Origin: Brachybacterium kimchii
GTDB taxonomy: Bacteria > Actinomycetota > Actinomycetes > Actinomycetales > Dermabacteraceae
Reading direction: 5' to 3'
DNA: 64,000 bases
NCBI RefSeq assembly: GCF_023373525.1
Contig: NZ_CP097218.1
Location: forward strand, 3,720,001-3,784,000
Shown one piece after another: positions 42,485 to 50,548 of this stretch (within the stretch, counting starts at the first letter, position 1; every line of letters begins with the position of its first letter). The notes beneath the pieces were generated by a model that did not search any database, was not told the origin of the DNA, and worked only from the letters and a program-made list of their open reading frames with translations. The translations under genes were made by a program, and so were the position numbers.

Positions 42485-44224
42485 TCAGCCGCCCATCACC
42501 GGCAGCAGCAGGTGCGAAGGATGGTCGCCGCCGGTGTGGATGACGTGGCGGCCCTGGTTCGCCCCGACGTACTCGCGGATGCCCGGCATCATCGTGCCGA
42601 GCAGGTTCCGGGAGCTGATCACGAGGCGCAGCTGCTGGCCTGTGCGGAAGGACAGCCCGATGGGCAGCAGGTCGATGGCGACCTCGACCACCTCGCCCGC
42701 CGCGAGGTGCTGCGGGCGATCGAAGGTGTGGACGGGGTTCTCCGGGTTCGACAGCGCGTCGTCCTCGTGGCGCAGGGACACGCGAAGGCGTCCGTCGGAC
42801 CCGCGGTAGCGCAGGATGCTCGCGCCGCGCTCGGTGACGTCCTGGGCGATGGCCGAATGGTTCGGCACGGTGAACTCCGCGAGCGGCGTCCCCTGCGCGT
42901 CGAGCTTCTGGACCAGCACGAACAGGTCCATGTCCTCGGCGCCGTCCGCCTCGACGAACAGATGGGCCGAGGGGTGCCCGACGAGCTCGGTGTCCTGCTC
43001 GAAGGGCAGCAGGAAGGAGACCTGGTCGGGGTTCGCGTCCACGGCGTAGGAGGCGCTCGCCTCCTCGACAGGAGCCTCGGGCGTCAGCCGGCGGGTGCGG
43101 GCGTCGAGGTAGAACGGGGTCGAGGCGCTGCCGTCGGGCGGGAACGCCTCGGCGGGGATGCCAGTGCGGTCACCGCCCTCGAGGTCGAGCACCGAGTACC
43201 GCACCCTGGGCGTCGACTCCCAGTCGTTGTCCTCGCCGCGCAGGAAGCGGTCGAAGAAGCGGCGCAGGTCCTCGACGTTCTCGCGCGCGTAGTAGTCGGG
43301 CCACTCCTGGGAGGCGTGGATCCGCAGCCACTTCTGCGACGAGGCCATACGGTGCCAGGCCCGGAACGTGCCGGCGGTGTGCAGGGTGTTCGAGTAGCTC
43401 GCGACGACGTACGCGGGCACCTCGATCCGCGAGAAGTCGGGGATCTTCTCCTCCCACAGCGCGTCCATGAGGGGGTGCGCCTCCGCCTCGGCCAGCACGT
43501 CCTCCTTGCGGCCGCGGCCGAAGAAGCTGCCGTGCTGCAGCTGGCCGGCGAAGCCGGTGTCGGGCATGCCGCCGCGCATCACGAGGTCCCGGTAGACGTC
43601 GCTCACGCCCTCCCAGGGGTTGATCGCGGCCAGGTGCGGGGGCTGCTCGGCGGCGGTGAACCACTGCGAGACGGCGAGGTAGGAGGTGCCGCTCATGCCC
43701 ACCTTCCCGGTGCACCAGGGCTGCTCGGCGAGCCACTCGATCACGTCGTGGCAGTCGCGGCCCTCCTGGCGGTCCCACAGCACGCTGTCGCCCTCGGAGT
43801 CGACGACGCCGCGCGGATCCGGGTGGCAGATCGCGTATCCGCGCGCGCACCAGTAGGCGGGGTCGGGCCCTTCGAACTTCTCCAGGCCCGAGACGATGCC
43901 GTCGTCCAGGCCGACCATCGCGAACACGCCGCGCACGCTGTCGGAGGTGCCCTGGCCCTTGCCGTACGGGCTCCAGGCGACGATCGCCGGCACCTTCTCC
44001 GCGCCGGCCGGTCGGAAGACGTCGACGTGGATGACCGTGCCGTCGCGCAGGGTCACGGGGGCGTCCTTCTCGAGCACCACGTCCACGGGCAGCTCGGCGA
44101 ACCCGGGCCCCGCGCGGAAGCCTGCCGGGAGCGTGCGGGTGCCCGGCTCGTACGGTGTGAGCAGGCCGGTCCGGCCCTCCGGCAGCGGGGAGGACGGGGT
44201 GAAGATCCTCTGGACGTCGCTCAT
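42485..44224 (-). CDS. CocE/NonD-family (S15-like) hydrolase
   Basis: This 579-residue serine hydrolase is related to X-Pro dipeptidyl peptidase and cocaine esterase. The N-terminal alpha/beta domain has VTLRDGTVIHVDVFRPAG, PDPRGVVDSEG, and nucleophile motif GMSGTSYL. The jelly-roll C-terminal domain follows from about residue 350 (DLFVLVQKLDAQG, LRLVISSRN). No signal peptide is present. AGAGGAG precedes the ATG at 44224. It is divergent from a TetR regulator, and a short palindrome lies between, so it is probably TetR-controlled. Substrates could be esters, amides or X-Pro peptides. Confidence 0.9.
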   Translation of the reverse strand: MSDVQRIFTPSSPLPEGRTGLLTPYEPGTRTLPAGFRAGPGFAELPVDVVLEKDAPVTLRDGTVIHVDVFRPAGAEKVPAIVAWSPYGKGQGTSDSVRGVFAMVGLDDGIVSGLEKFEGPDPAYWCARGYAICHPDPRGVVDSEGDSVLWDRQEGRDCHDVIEWLAEQPWCTGKVGMSGTSYLAVSQWFTAAEQPPHLAAINPWEGVSDVYRDLVMRGGMPDTGFAGQLQHGSFFGRGRKEDVLAEAEAHPLMDALWEEKIPDFSRIEVPAYVVASYSNTLHTAGTFRAWHRMASSQKWLRIHASQEWPDYYARENVEDLRRFFDRFLRGEDNDWESTPRVRYSVLDLEGGDRTGIPAEAFPPDGSASTPFYLDARTRRLTPEAPVEEASASYAVDANPDQVSFLLPFEQDTELVGHPSAHLFVEADGAEDMDLFVLVQKLDAQGTPLAEFTVPNHSAIAQDVTERGASILRYRGSDGRLRVSLRHEDDALSNPENPVHTFDRPQHLAAGEVVEVAIDLLPIGLSFRTGQQLRLVISSRNLLGTMMPGIREYVGANQGRHVIHTGGDHPSHLLLPVMGG

Positions 44225-44271
44225 GGCGGCTCCTCTCGACGGGTCCTCGGCTCCGATGCGAGGACGCGGCG

Positions 44272-44336
44272 AGCGTATGCCCGTCCCGCGAATAACTCAA
44301 CAGGCGTTGAGAAGGGTGTGTTGCCCGCGATAGGTT
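44272..44336. promoter_or_regulatory. Overlapping divergent promoters with a TetR-type operator
   Basis: CTCAAC-AGGC-GTTGAG (44296-44311) is a perfect inverted repeat. On the minus strand TTGAGT (44300-44295), a 17-base spacer and TACGCT (44277-44272) drive the hydrolase gene. On the plus strand TTGAGA (44307-44312), an 18-base spacer and TAGGTT (44331-44336) drive tetR, whose ATG follows six bases later (leaderless). The palindrome covers both minus-35 boxes, ideal for one repressor to control both genes. Confidence 0.75.
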
Positions 44337-44342
44337 CGAGGC

Positions 44343-44981
44343 ATGACGACGGGGAACGGCACGGAGCGGCCCACGGGCGCGGATCGGTCGGCGGGAAGGG
44401 CTGGGCGTCGGCCGGGCGCTGCGAGCACGCGCGGGCAGGTGCTCGAGGCCGCCCGCGCCCGCTTCGCGGCCGATGGCTTCGCGTCCACCACGATCCGCGG
44501 GGTCGCGGGCGATGCCGGTGTGGACCCCTCGCAGGTCATGCAGTTCTTCGGCTCGAAGGAAGGGCTGTTCGCGGCGGTGATGGAGCTCCCGGACTCCGCG
44601 CTCGCGCAGTTCTCGACCGCCTTCGACGGGCCGGATGCGGGGCTCGGGGAGCGAGTGGTGCGCGCCTTCCTCGCCGCCTGGGAGGGATCCGCGCAGGTCT
44701 CCGAGCCCCTGATGGCGATGCTGCGCGGTGCGATCGCCCATGAGGGCGCGCGCGCACAGCTGCGGGACTTCATCCAGGCCCGGCTGCTCGAGGGGGTGCG
44801 CGGTCGCGCGACGGGAGACGGCCCCGAGCTCGCGATGCGCGCGGGTCTGGTCTCCGCGATGCTCGTGGGAGTGGTGATGGGGCGGCGCGTGATCGGTGTG
44901 CCCGCGCTCGCCGAGGCCGACACGGAGCAGGTCGTCGAAGTGCTCGCCCCCGCGGTGCAGGAGATCCTCGCGGGGACCTAG
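44343..44981 (+). CDS. TetR-family transcriptional regulator
   Basis: This 212-residue repressor has a Gly/Arg-rich N-terminal tail of about 25 residues, then the TetR DNA-binding domain (TRGQVLEAARARFAADGFAS, TTIRGVAGDAGVDPSQVMQF, residues 29-70). The C-terminal domain resembles the tetracyclin repressor-like group seen in actinobacteria (LVSAMLVGVVMGRRVIGVPA). It is divergent from the CocE/NonD hydrolase and shares a palindromic operator with it. The ligand is probably a substrate of the hydrolase. No ribosome site is present before the ATG, and the minus-10 box lies six bases away. Confidence 0.9.
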   Translation: MTTGNGTERPTGADRSAGRAGRRPGAASTRGQVLEAARARFAADGFASTTIRGVAGDAGVDPSQVMQFFGSKEGLFAAVMELPDSALAQFSTAFDGPDAGLGERVVRAFLAAWEGSAQVSEPLMAMLRGAIAHEGARAQLRDFIQARLLEGVRGRATGDGPELAMRAGLVSAMLVGVVMGRRVIGVPALAEADTEQVVEVLAPAVQEILAGT

Positions 44982-45001
44982 CGCCGATGCCGCGGCCGCG
45001 C

Positions 45002-46189
45002 TCAGCCCTCTGCGCGGATGCCCTCGGCCAGGCCCTGCACCCGGAACTGCTGCACGTGGTACGGCCAGTCCGGTCCCGTGCGCCACTGCGAGACGGTGAG
45101 GTGGAGGTCGTCGAGGGTCGAGCCGGGCACGATGTACCCGCCGTAGAGCTGCGCCACGCGCTCATCGTCCTCGTGTCCCCAGTTGCAGCCCCACAGCAGG
45201 GTCTCGGAGAACGGTTCTTCGCGCAGACCGGTCACGGATGTCGCGGCGAGGAGGTCGATCCGGTAGAGCCCTGCGTTGAAGAAGGTGAGCACGAAGCGGT
45301 CCTCGACCGTGCGCAGGCACATCTCGCCCACGGAGCCGCCGACCACGGGCTCCGGGTCCGCGCCCCACTCCCAGGTCGTCTTCGCCTCGTCGGTCGGCCC
45401 GAAGGTCTCGTACGCCGAGGCGTCGAGGATCTTCGAGTCCTTCACCCGCTGCAGGATCGCGCCCTTGTCGCGCTGGAAGCCCGTGGTCAGCAGGTACACC
45501 CAGTCGCTGGCCGGGTCCTTGCACCAGGTCGCCTGCTGGGAGAGGCCGCCCAGGTGGTCGCCGGGGAACATCTCCGCGCCGCGCTCCCAGGTCTCCCCGG
45601 AGTCCTGGGAGGACCAGATCTCCGTGCGCACCACGTTCCCGAAACCGGCGTTGGCCAGCACCCACAGGTGCATGGTGTCGCCCAGGGTGATCACGTCCCC
45701 GGGCAGGTATGTGCTGATCTCGCCGCCGTGGTCGTAGTCGATGAGCTGCTCGGCGCGCTCCCCACCCACCGCGCCCGTCCAGTGCAGGCCGCCCACGGCG
45801 GGTCGGCGCCGGTCCTTCGCGTACAGGGCGACGGGTGAGGTCCAGCGGCCCGATCCCACCTTCGCGCCCTCGAAGGTGTCGCCGAAGACCACGAGGAGGC
45901 GACCGTCCGGTGTGCGGCAGGGGACGCCCAGGTCTGTCGCCTCGAAGCCGTACTCCGTGGTGATGCCGGGGCCGGTGAGGGTCGCCGTGCGGGTCACGCG
46001 CGGGCGACGGTATCTCGGGTTCGGGCGCGGCCTGGGGGCGGCGTCGGCGGCGGGCGCGCTCGCCGTCTGCGCGAGCGCCGCAGCGCCGAGGGTGCCGGCG
46101 CCGATCGCGAGGGCCCCGCCGCGCAGCACGGAGGAGCGGGGGATCGAGGCGTCGTCGGGAGAGTTCCGGTCGTCGGGTGCGTGGTGCAC
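45002..46189 (-). CDS. Secreted DUF4185 protein, predicted GH183 endo-D-arabinanase
   Basis: This 395-residue protein has a signal region (PRSSVLRGGALAIGAGTLGA, cut near an Ala-rich stretch at about residue 50), so it is exported. The rest is a five-bladed propeller-like DUF4185 domain. The family mark VVFGDTFEGA, WSSQDSGETWERGAEM and GCNWGHEDDERVAQLYGGY are visible. DUF4185 members are now classed as GH183, endo-acting on alpha-D-arabinofuranan of mycobacterial-type cell walls. The GTG start at 46189 has AAGGGGT upstream. It is divergent from GH172 gene 1 with its own promoter and LacI-type operator. Function here is inferred from family and context. Confidence 0.8.
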   Translation of the reverse strand: MHHAPDDRNSPDDASIPRSSVLRGGALAIGAGTLGAAALAQTASAPAADAAPRPRPNPRYRRPRVTRTATLTGPGITTEYGFEATDLGVPCRTPDGRLLVVFGDTFEGAKVGSGRWTSPVALYAKDRRRPAVGGLHWTGAVGGERAEQLIDYDHGGEISTYLPGDVITLGDTMHLWVLANAGFGNVVRTEIWSSQDSGETWERGAEMFPGDHLGGLSQQATWCKDPASDWVYLLTTGFQRDKGAILQRVKDSKILDASAYETFGPTDEAKTTWEWGADPEPVVGGSVGEMCLRTVEDRFVLTFFNAGLYRIDLLAATSVTGLREEPFSETLLWGCNWGHEDDERVAQLYGGYIVPGSTLDDLHLTVSQWRTGPDWPYHVQQFRVQGLAEGIRAEG

Positions 46190-46235
46190 GGTGGACCCCT
46201 TCGTCGGTGCGCATGCGCCGTCGCATGCGCCCCGC

Positions 46236-46272
46236 ACTGTACCGAGAGCAGCGCACCCTGGCAATCGTTTAC
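46236..46272 (-). promoter_or_regulatory. Promoter of the DUF4185 gene with a LacI-type operator
   Basis: On the minus strand TTGCCA (46264-46259) and TACAGT (46241-46236) are 17 bases apart. The palindrome GTAAACGATTGC (46272-46261) covers the minus-35 box. Its core GTAAACGATT recurs at the other promoters of this locus. Confidence 0.7.
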
Positions 46273-46362
46273 TCGCGACAAGGACTGGACGAGAAGTCCC
46301 CATCGGCGATACGCGAGCGCGACACTGAGCGCGAGTTTCCCGCGTCGGCCGCCCGACCGACG

Positions 46363-46418
46363 TTTACTTCCCGCGCGGGCGCCTCTAGAGTGGCCGGAAT
46401 CCGCGAAAACGTTTAGCG
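46363..46418 (+). promoter_or_regulatory. Promoter of GH172 gene 1 with a LacI-type operator
   Basis: TTTACT (46363-46368) and TAGAGT (46386-46391) are 17 bases apart. The palindrome CGCGAAAACGTTTAGCG (46402-46418, CG centre at 46410-46411) lies just after the expected transcription start. Confidence 0.65.
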
Positions 46419-46474
46419 ACCCGCGAGGCCGCGCCCCAGCGTCGGAGCGCGCACCCGCGGAGAACGGGCTGCCG

Positions 46475-47662
46475 ATGCACGCGACCCCACCGCCGCACTC
46501 CGGACCCCCGCCACAGGGACCGTCGGCCCCCGATCTCACGGTGCTCTCCGAGGCGCGCACCTTCTCGATCAGCGCCGAGAACCCCACCGGTGAGCCCGGG
46601 CAGGGCGGACGCGCCGAGCACGGCGAGCACGAGACCGCCTGGGCGTCGCGCGAGCTGCCCATCGGCTGGAAGAAGTCCCCGTGCATCGACCTGCCCGGGC
46701 GCAGCACGCGCGCCTTCGTCGACGTCGAAGGGCCCGGGATCATCCAGCACATGTGGATCACCGTGCTGCCCGAGCACCTGCGGTCCCTCGTGCTGCGCGT
46801 GTTCTGGGACGACGAGGACGAGCCGTCGATCGAGGTGCCGCTCGGCGACTTCTTCTGCCAGGGCTGGGCCCGGTACGCGCCCGTGACCTCGCAGATGGTG
46901 ACCGTCGCCCCCGCCGGCGGGCTGAACTGCTACTGGCCGATGCCGTTCTCGCGCCGGGCGCGCATGGAGATCGAGAACCTCTCCACCGAACCGGTCGAGG
47001 GCTTCTTCTACCAGGTCACAGGCTCCTTCGAGAACGTCACCGGCCGCGATCTGCGCCTGCATGCGCAGTGGCGTCGTTCCGACCCCGTGGACGCCCAGTC
47101 ACCGCACGTCGTCCTCGACGGCGTGCGCGGCGCCGGGCACTACGTCGGCACCTACCTGGCGTGGGAGACCCACCGCACCGCCTGGTGGGGCGAGGGCGAG
47201 GTGAAGGTCTACATCGACGACGACCTCGAGGAAGCACGGCACGGCGAGGGGGGCGAGGGCCTCGAGGCGCCGAGCATCTTCCCGACGATCTGCGGCACCG
47301 GCACCGAGGACTACGTGGGCGGCGCCTGGGCCTTCGAGCATCCCGCCGGCGCCTACGCCGAGTACTCGACGCCGTACCTCGGGATGCCGCAGGTGATCCG
47401 GCCCGACGGCTTCGGCGACTCCCTCACCCGCTTCGGCCTGTACCGCTGGCACGTGCCGGATCCGATCCGCTTCCGCGAGCGGATCCGCGTCACCGTCCAG
47501 GCTCTCGGCTTCGCCCGGCCCGTCGACGGGAAGGTCCGCTACCGCCCGCTGCGCGAGGACGTCGCGACCACCGCGTTCTGGTACCAGACGGAGCCGCACG
47601 CACCCTTCGCCGAGGACCCGCACTGGCAGACCCCGACCTGGGACGGCATGGATGTCACCTGA
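46475..47662 (+). CDS. DUF2961 protein, predicted GH172 alpha-D-arabinofuranosidase (copy 1)
   Basis: This 395-residue protein spans a full DUF2961 jelly-roll unit. Typical blocks are GPGIIQHMWITV, VPLGDFFCQGW, LNCYWPMPFSRRARMEIEN, WWGEGEVKVYIDDD with Glu242 and GTGTEDYVGGAW with Glu278. These two Glu are candidates for the catalytic pair. DUF2961 was reclassified as GH172, whose members act on alpha-D-arabinofuranosides or alpha-D-fructofuranosides. It has an extra stretch of about 17 residues (250-268) between the two motifs, absent in copy 2. No signal peptide, so it should act on imported oligosaccharides. The next gene begins inside its end. Confidence 0.85.
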   Translation: MHATPPPHSGPPPQGPSAPDLTVLSEARTFSISAENPTGEPGQGGRAEHGEHETAWASRELPIGWKKSPCIDLPGRSTRAFVDVEGPGIIQHMWITVLPEHLRSLVLRVFWDDEDEPSIEVPLGDFFCQGWARYAPVTSQMVTVAPAGGLNCYWPMPFSRRARMEIENLSTEPVEGFFYQVTGSFENVTGRDLRLHAQWRRSDPVDAQSPHVVLDGVRGAGHYVGTYLAWETHRTAWWGEGEVKVYIDDDLEEARHGEGGEGLEAPSIFPTICGTGTEDYVGGAWAFEHPAGAYAEYSTPYLGMPQVIRPDGFGDSLTRFGLYRWHVPDPIRFRERIRVTVQALGFARPVDGKVRYRPLREDVATTAFWYQTEPHAPFAEDPHWQTPTWDGMDVT

Positions 47663-48695
47663 GCCCCGGACCGAGGGGAGCCGCGCCCCGCTCGAGGGCC
47701 CGGCCGATTACCCACCCGTCGTCCTGCGCCCCGGCCGCAAGCGCCATCTGCTCGACGCCTCCCCGACGCCGGGCACGCCCTGGTACATCAACGACCACAC
47801 GCTCGTGCGCGACGCGCACGGCAGCTGGCACGTCTTCGGCATCTGGCATCCCGAGCCCGCCGCCCCGCTGGACGAGACGTTCTTCCTCCACGCCTCGACG
47901 CCCTCGCTCGAGGCGCCGGAATGGAGCATCCACGACCCCGTGATGCACGCCCGCACGGACCTGGGGGAGACCCATGTCTGGGCGCCGCACGTGATCCGCC
48001 ACGACGGCCGCTTCTGGATGTTCTACTGCGGCGGCACCGCGGACCACACGCGCTACCGGATCGAGCTCGCCACCAGCACCGACCTGTTCGCCTGGGAGCA
48101 CCGCGCGGGCGGGCCTCTCTGCGAGGACGGCTTCGACGCCCGCGACCCGATGGTGCTGCGCGAGGGCGAGCGCTGGCTCATGTACTGCACGCGCACCTCG
48201 CGGCCGGACGGCGGCTTCCACGAGGTCTCCGTGCGCGAGAGCAGCGATCTCGTCGCCTGGTCGGAGCCGCGCGTGGCCTACCGGTCCGCGCAGAGCGGAA
48301 CCGTCGGCGGCCCGACGGAATCCCCGTTCGTGGTGCCGGTGCTCCCGGACGGTTCGATCGGGCTCGTCGGGAGCGCGGCAGCCGACGGGGCCGGTGGGGT
48401 CGACGGTGCAGACGGGGCCGGCGGGGTGATCGGGTCGAGCGAGGCCGACGAGCCGCTCGGCTGGATCCTGTTCGTCTGCGAGTCCGGTCAGTACGACCGG
48501 ACCCTCGCCTATTTCTCGCGCGACCCCGAGCACTTCGAGGACGCGGGAGCCCTGGACGTCGACCTCGACGAGCACTGCGCGGAGATCGTCGTCGATCCCG
48601 AGGACCCCTCGCGTCTGTGGGTCACCGGCGGGGGCTGGGGGAGGGGTGGGCTCAGCATCCGCCCGCTGACGATCACTTCAACCCGGCCATCTTGA
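47652..48695 (+). CDS. Five-bladed beta-propeller glycosidase (GH43/GH32-clan-like)
   Basis: This 347-residue protein has propeller-type repeats and three acidic sites in the right places for clans GH-F/GH-J: WYINDHTLV (Asp48), DARDPMVL (Asp165) and PTESPFVVP (Glu223). WAPHVIRHDGRFWMFYCGGT is a common GH43 blade. The RDP and ES motifs resemble GH32. A low-complexity Gly-Ala-Asp-rich insertion lies at about 241-265. No signal peptide. The ATG overlaps the end of GH172 copy 1 by 11 bases. It probably removes another furanoside side unit from the same glycan. The last 23 bases overlap the opposing permease gene. Confidence 0.72.
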   Translation: MSPEPRTEGSRAPLEGPADYPPVVLRPGRKRHLLDASPTPGTPWYINDHTLVRDAHGSWHVFGIWHPEPAAPLDETFFLHASTPSLEAPEWSIHDPVMHARTDLGETHVWAPHVIRHDGRFWMFYCGGTADHTRYRIELATSTDLFAWEHRAGGPLCEDGFDARDPMVLREGERWLMYCTRTSRPDGGFHEVSVRESSDLVAWSEPRVAYRSAQSGTVGGPTESPFVVPVLPDGSIGLVGSAAADGAGGVDGADGAGGVIGSSEADEPLGWILFVCESGQYDRTLAYFSRDPEHFEDAGALDVDLDEHCAEIVVDPEDPSRLWVTGGGWGRGGLSIRPLTITSTRPS

Positions 48696-49578
48696 TGTTC
48701 GCGATGATCTGGCGCTGGAAGATCAGGAACAGGATGATGATCGGCGCGGCCGCGAGCGCGGAGCCCGCCATGAGCAGGCCGAGCTCGCTCGAGCGCTCCC
48801 CGCGGAAGTTCGCGAGGTACTGCTGGACCTGGAACAGGTCGGGGTTCGTGATGGTGAGGACCGGCCAGACGAAGCTGTTCCAGTAGGCCATGAACGAGCC
48901 GATGCCCACCACCACGAACGGCGCCTTGGACAGCGGCAGGAACACGCGGAAGTACACGCCCCAGCGCCCGCAGCCGTCCACGCGCGCCGCCTCCTCGAGG
49001 CTCGAGGGGATGTTCAGGTAGAACTGGCGCACGAAGAACACGTGTGCCGCGGAGGCCAGTCCCGGCAGGATCAGCACCGCGAGGGTGTCGAGCATGTACA
49101 GCTTCGTGACCACGATGAAGCTCGTGAGCAGGATCGTCATGCCGGGGATGAACATGGTCATCAGCACCAGCGGCCAGACGATCCGCTTGCCCACGAACTC
49201 CAGCCGCGCGAACGCGTAGGCGGCCATGGAGTTGATCATGATGGAGCCGGTCGTGAAGATGACCGCGCCGAGCCCCGTGATCGCCAGCGTGCGCACGAAC
49301 GACGGATCGCTGAGGATCTGGACGTAGTTCTGCACCTCCCAGACGTCCGGGAAGAACTGGAAGGGCGTGCGCACCACCTCGGTGCGCAGCTTGAACCCGG
49401 AGATCACCATCCAGGCCAGCGGGAACAGGGCGAGACCCACGATGATCGCGCCCGCGACGAACTTCAGGGCGAGGATCGCGGCGCGGGCGGGGGTGAGCCT
49501 GCGGCGATGCCTGCTTCGCGTCGGGACCCGGGTCTCTGCGGCGGGCTCGATGGCGGGGATGGTCGGTGCGATCGCCAT
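48673..49578 (-). CDS. Sugar ABC transporter permease, MalG type (importer 1 of the D-arabinan locus)
   Basis: This 301-residue permease has six membrane segments after a polar tail of about 30 residues. The docking loop is LEEAARVDGCGRWGVYF and the C terminus ANIKMAGLK is typical of MalG. The gene ends inside the 3-prime end of the opposing propeller gene. It follows the MalF-type gene with one base between stop and start. It forms one importer with the two genes upstream. No ATPase gene is nearby. Confidence 0.92.
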   Translation of the reverse strand: MAIAPTIPAIEPAAETRVPTRSRHRRRLTPARAAILALKFVAGAIIVGLALFPLAWMVISGFKLRTEVVRTPFQFFPDVWEVQNYVQILSDPSFVRTLAITGLGAVIFTTGSIMINSMAAYAFARLEFVGKRIVWPLVLMTMFIPGMTILLTSFIVVTKLYMLDTLAVLILPGLASAAHVFFVRQFYLNIPSSLEEAARVDGCGRWGVYFRVFLPLSKAPFVVVGIGSFMAYWNSFVWPVLTITNPDLFQVQQYLANFRGERSSELGLLMAGSALAAAPIIILFLIFQRQIIANIKMAGLK

Positions 49579-49579
49579 G

Positions 49580-50548
49580 TCAGTCCACCAGCTTCTCGGA
49601 GTTGACGATCCGGAAGATGATCGAGGAGATCGACCCGAGCACCACGAACAGCAGCAGCGCCGCCGCGATCGAGTAGCCGACGTACGTGTCCTGCCGGAAG
49701 TGGTTGAAGATGAAGAGGTTCGGCAGCTCGGTGGCGTGCTGGGGTCCGCCAGCCGTCATCACCAGCGGCAGCTCGTACTGCTGGATCGAGCCCACGAATC
49801 CCGTGACCAGCAGGAACAGCAGCACGTTCTTGATCTGCGGGAGCGTGATGTACCGGGTGCGCTGCCACCACGAGGCGCCCTCGAGCTCCGCCGCCTCGTA
49901 GAAGCTCTGCGGGACGTCGAGCAGGGCAGCGATCATGATCAGCGTCGAGATGCCCAGGCCCAGCCAGACGGCGGGCAGGGCGATCGCCCCGAGCGCCCAG
50001 CGCGGGTCGCCCAGCCAGGCCTGGTTGGGCAGGCCCACGATGTTGATGAGCGCGTTGAGGATGCCCCCGGAGTAGTCGTAGATCATCACGAAGGTGATCG
50101 AGGCGATCACGCCGGAGATCACCGAGGGGATGTAGATGCTGATCTTCAGGAGGGTGGACACCTTCTGGGAGACCGAGACGGCGAGCGAGGCGATGAGGAA
50201 CGAGAGCACGAGCGAGACGGGCACCGTCATCAGCACGAACTCGAGTCCCCGCAGGATCGCCTGCCAGAACCTGTCGTCGCCGAGCACGTTCGCGTAGTTC
50301 TTCCACGCCACGAACTGGGACGACGTGTAGAAGCTCCAGTCGAAGAAGCTCAGGTAGACGGCCTGGACCGCGGGCCACAGCACGAAGATCGACAGCAGCA
50401 CCAGCACCGGTGCCAGCATGATGTAGGCCATCAGCGAGTCCCTGCGCGGGGGCGTGGACCGCAGACGCTCCGACGGCGAGGCCGCCGGAGTTCGCGGGGT
50501 CGGCGGGGTCGGACGGGCCGGCGCCGACGTCTCGTCGGCGACGCTCAC
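49580..50548 (-). CDS. Sugar ABC transporter permease, MalF type (importer 1 of the D-arabinan locus)
   Basis: This 322-residue permease starts at a GTG that overlaps the receptor stop (GTGA). A Pro/Thr/Ser-rich tail of about 40 residues is followed by six membrane segments beginning MAYIMLAPVLVLLSIFVLWP. The docking loop FYEAAELEGASWWQRTRY has Glu-Gly in place of the usual Asp-Gly. It pairs with the MalG-type gene directly downstream. The ATG at the start of the first membrane segment is a less likely start because it would leave a gap behind the receptor gene. Confidence 0.9.
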   Translation of the reverse strand: MSVADETSAPARPTPPTPRTPAASPSERLRSTPPRRDSLMAYIMLAPVLVLLSIFVLWPAVQAVYLSFFDWSFYTSSQFVAWKNYANVLGDDRFWQAILRGLEFVLMTVPVSLVLSFLIASLAVSVSQKVSTLLKISIYIPSVISGVIASITFVMIYDYSGGILNALINIVGLPNQAWLGDPRWALGAIALPAVWLGLGISTLIMIAALLDVPQSFYEAAELEGASWWQRTRYITLPQIKNVLLFLLVTGFVGSIQQYELPLVMTAGGPQHATELPNLFIFNHFRQDTYVGYSIAAALLLFVVLGSISSIIFRIVNSEKLVD

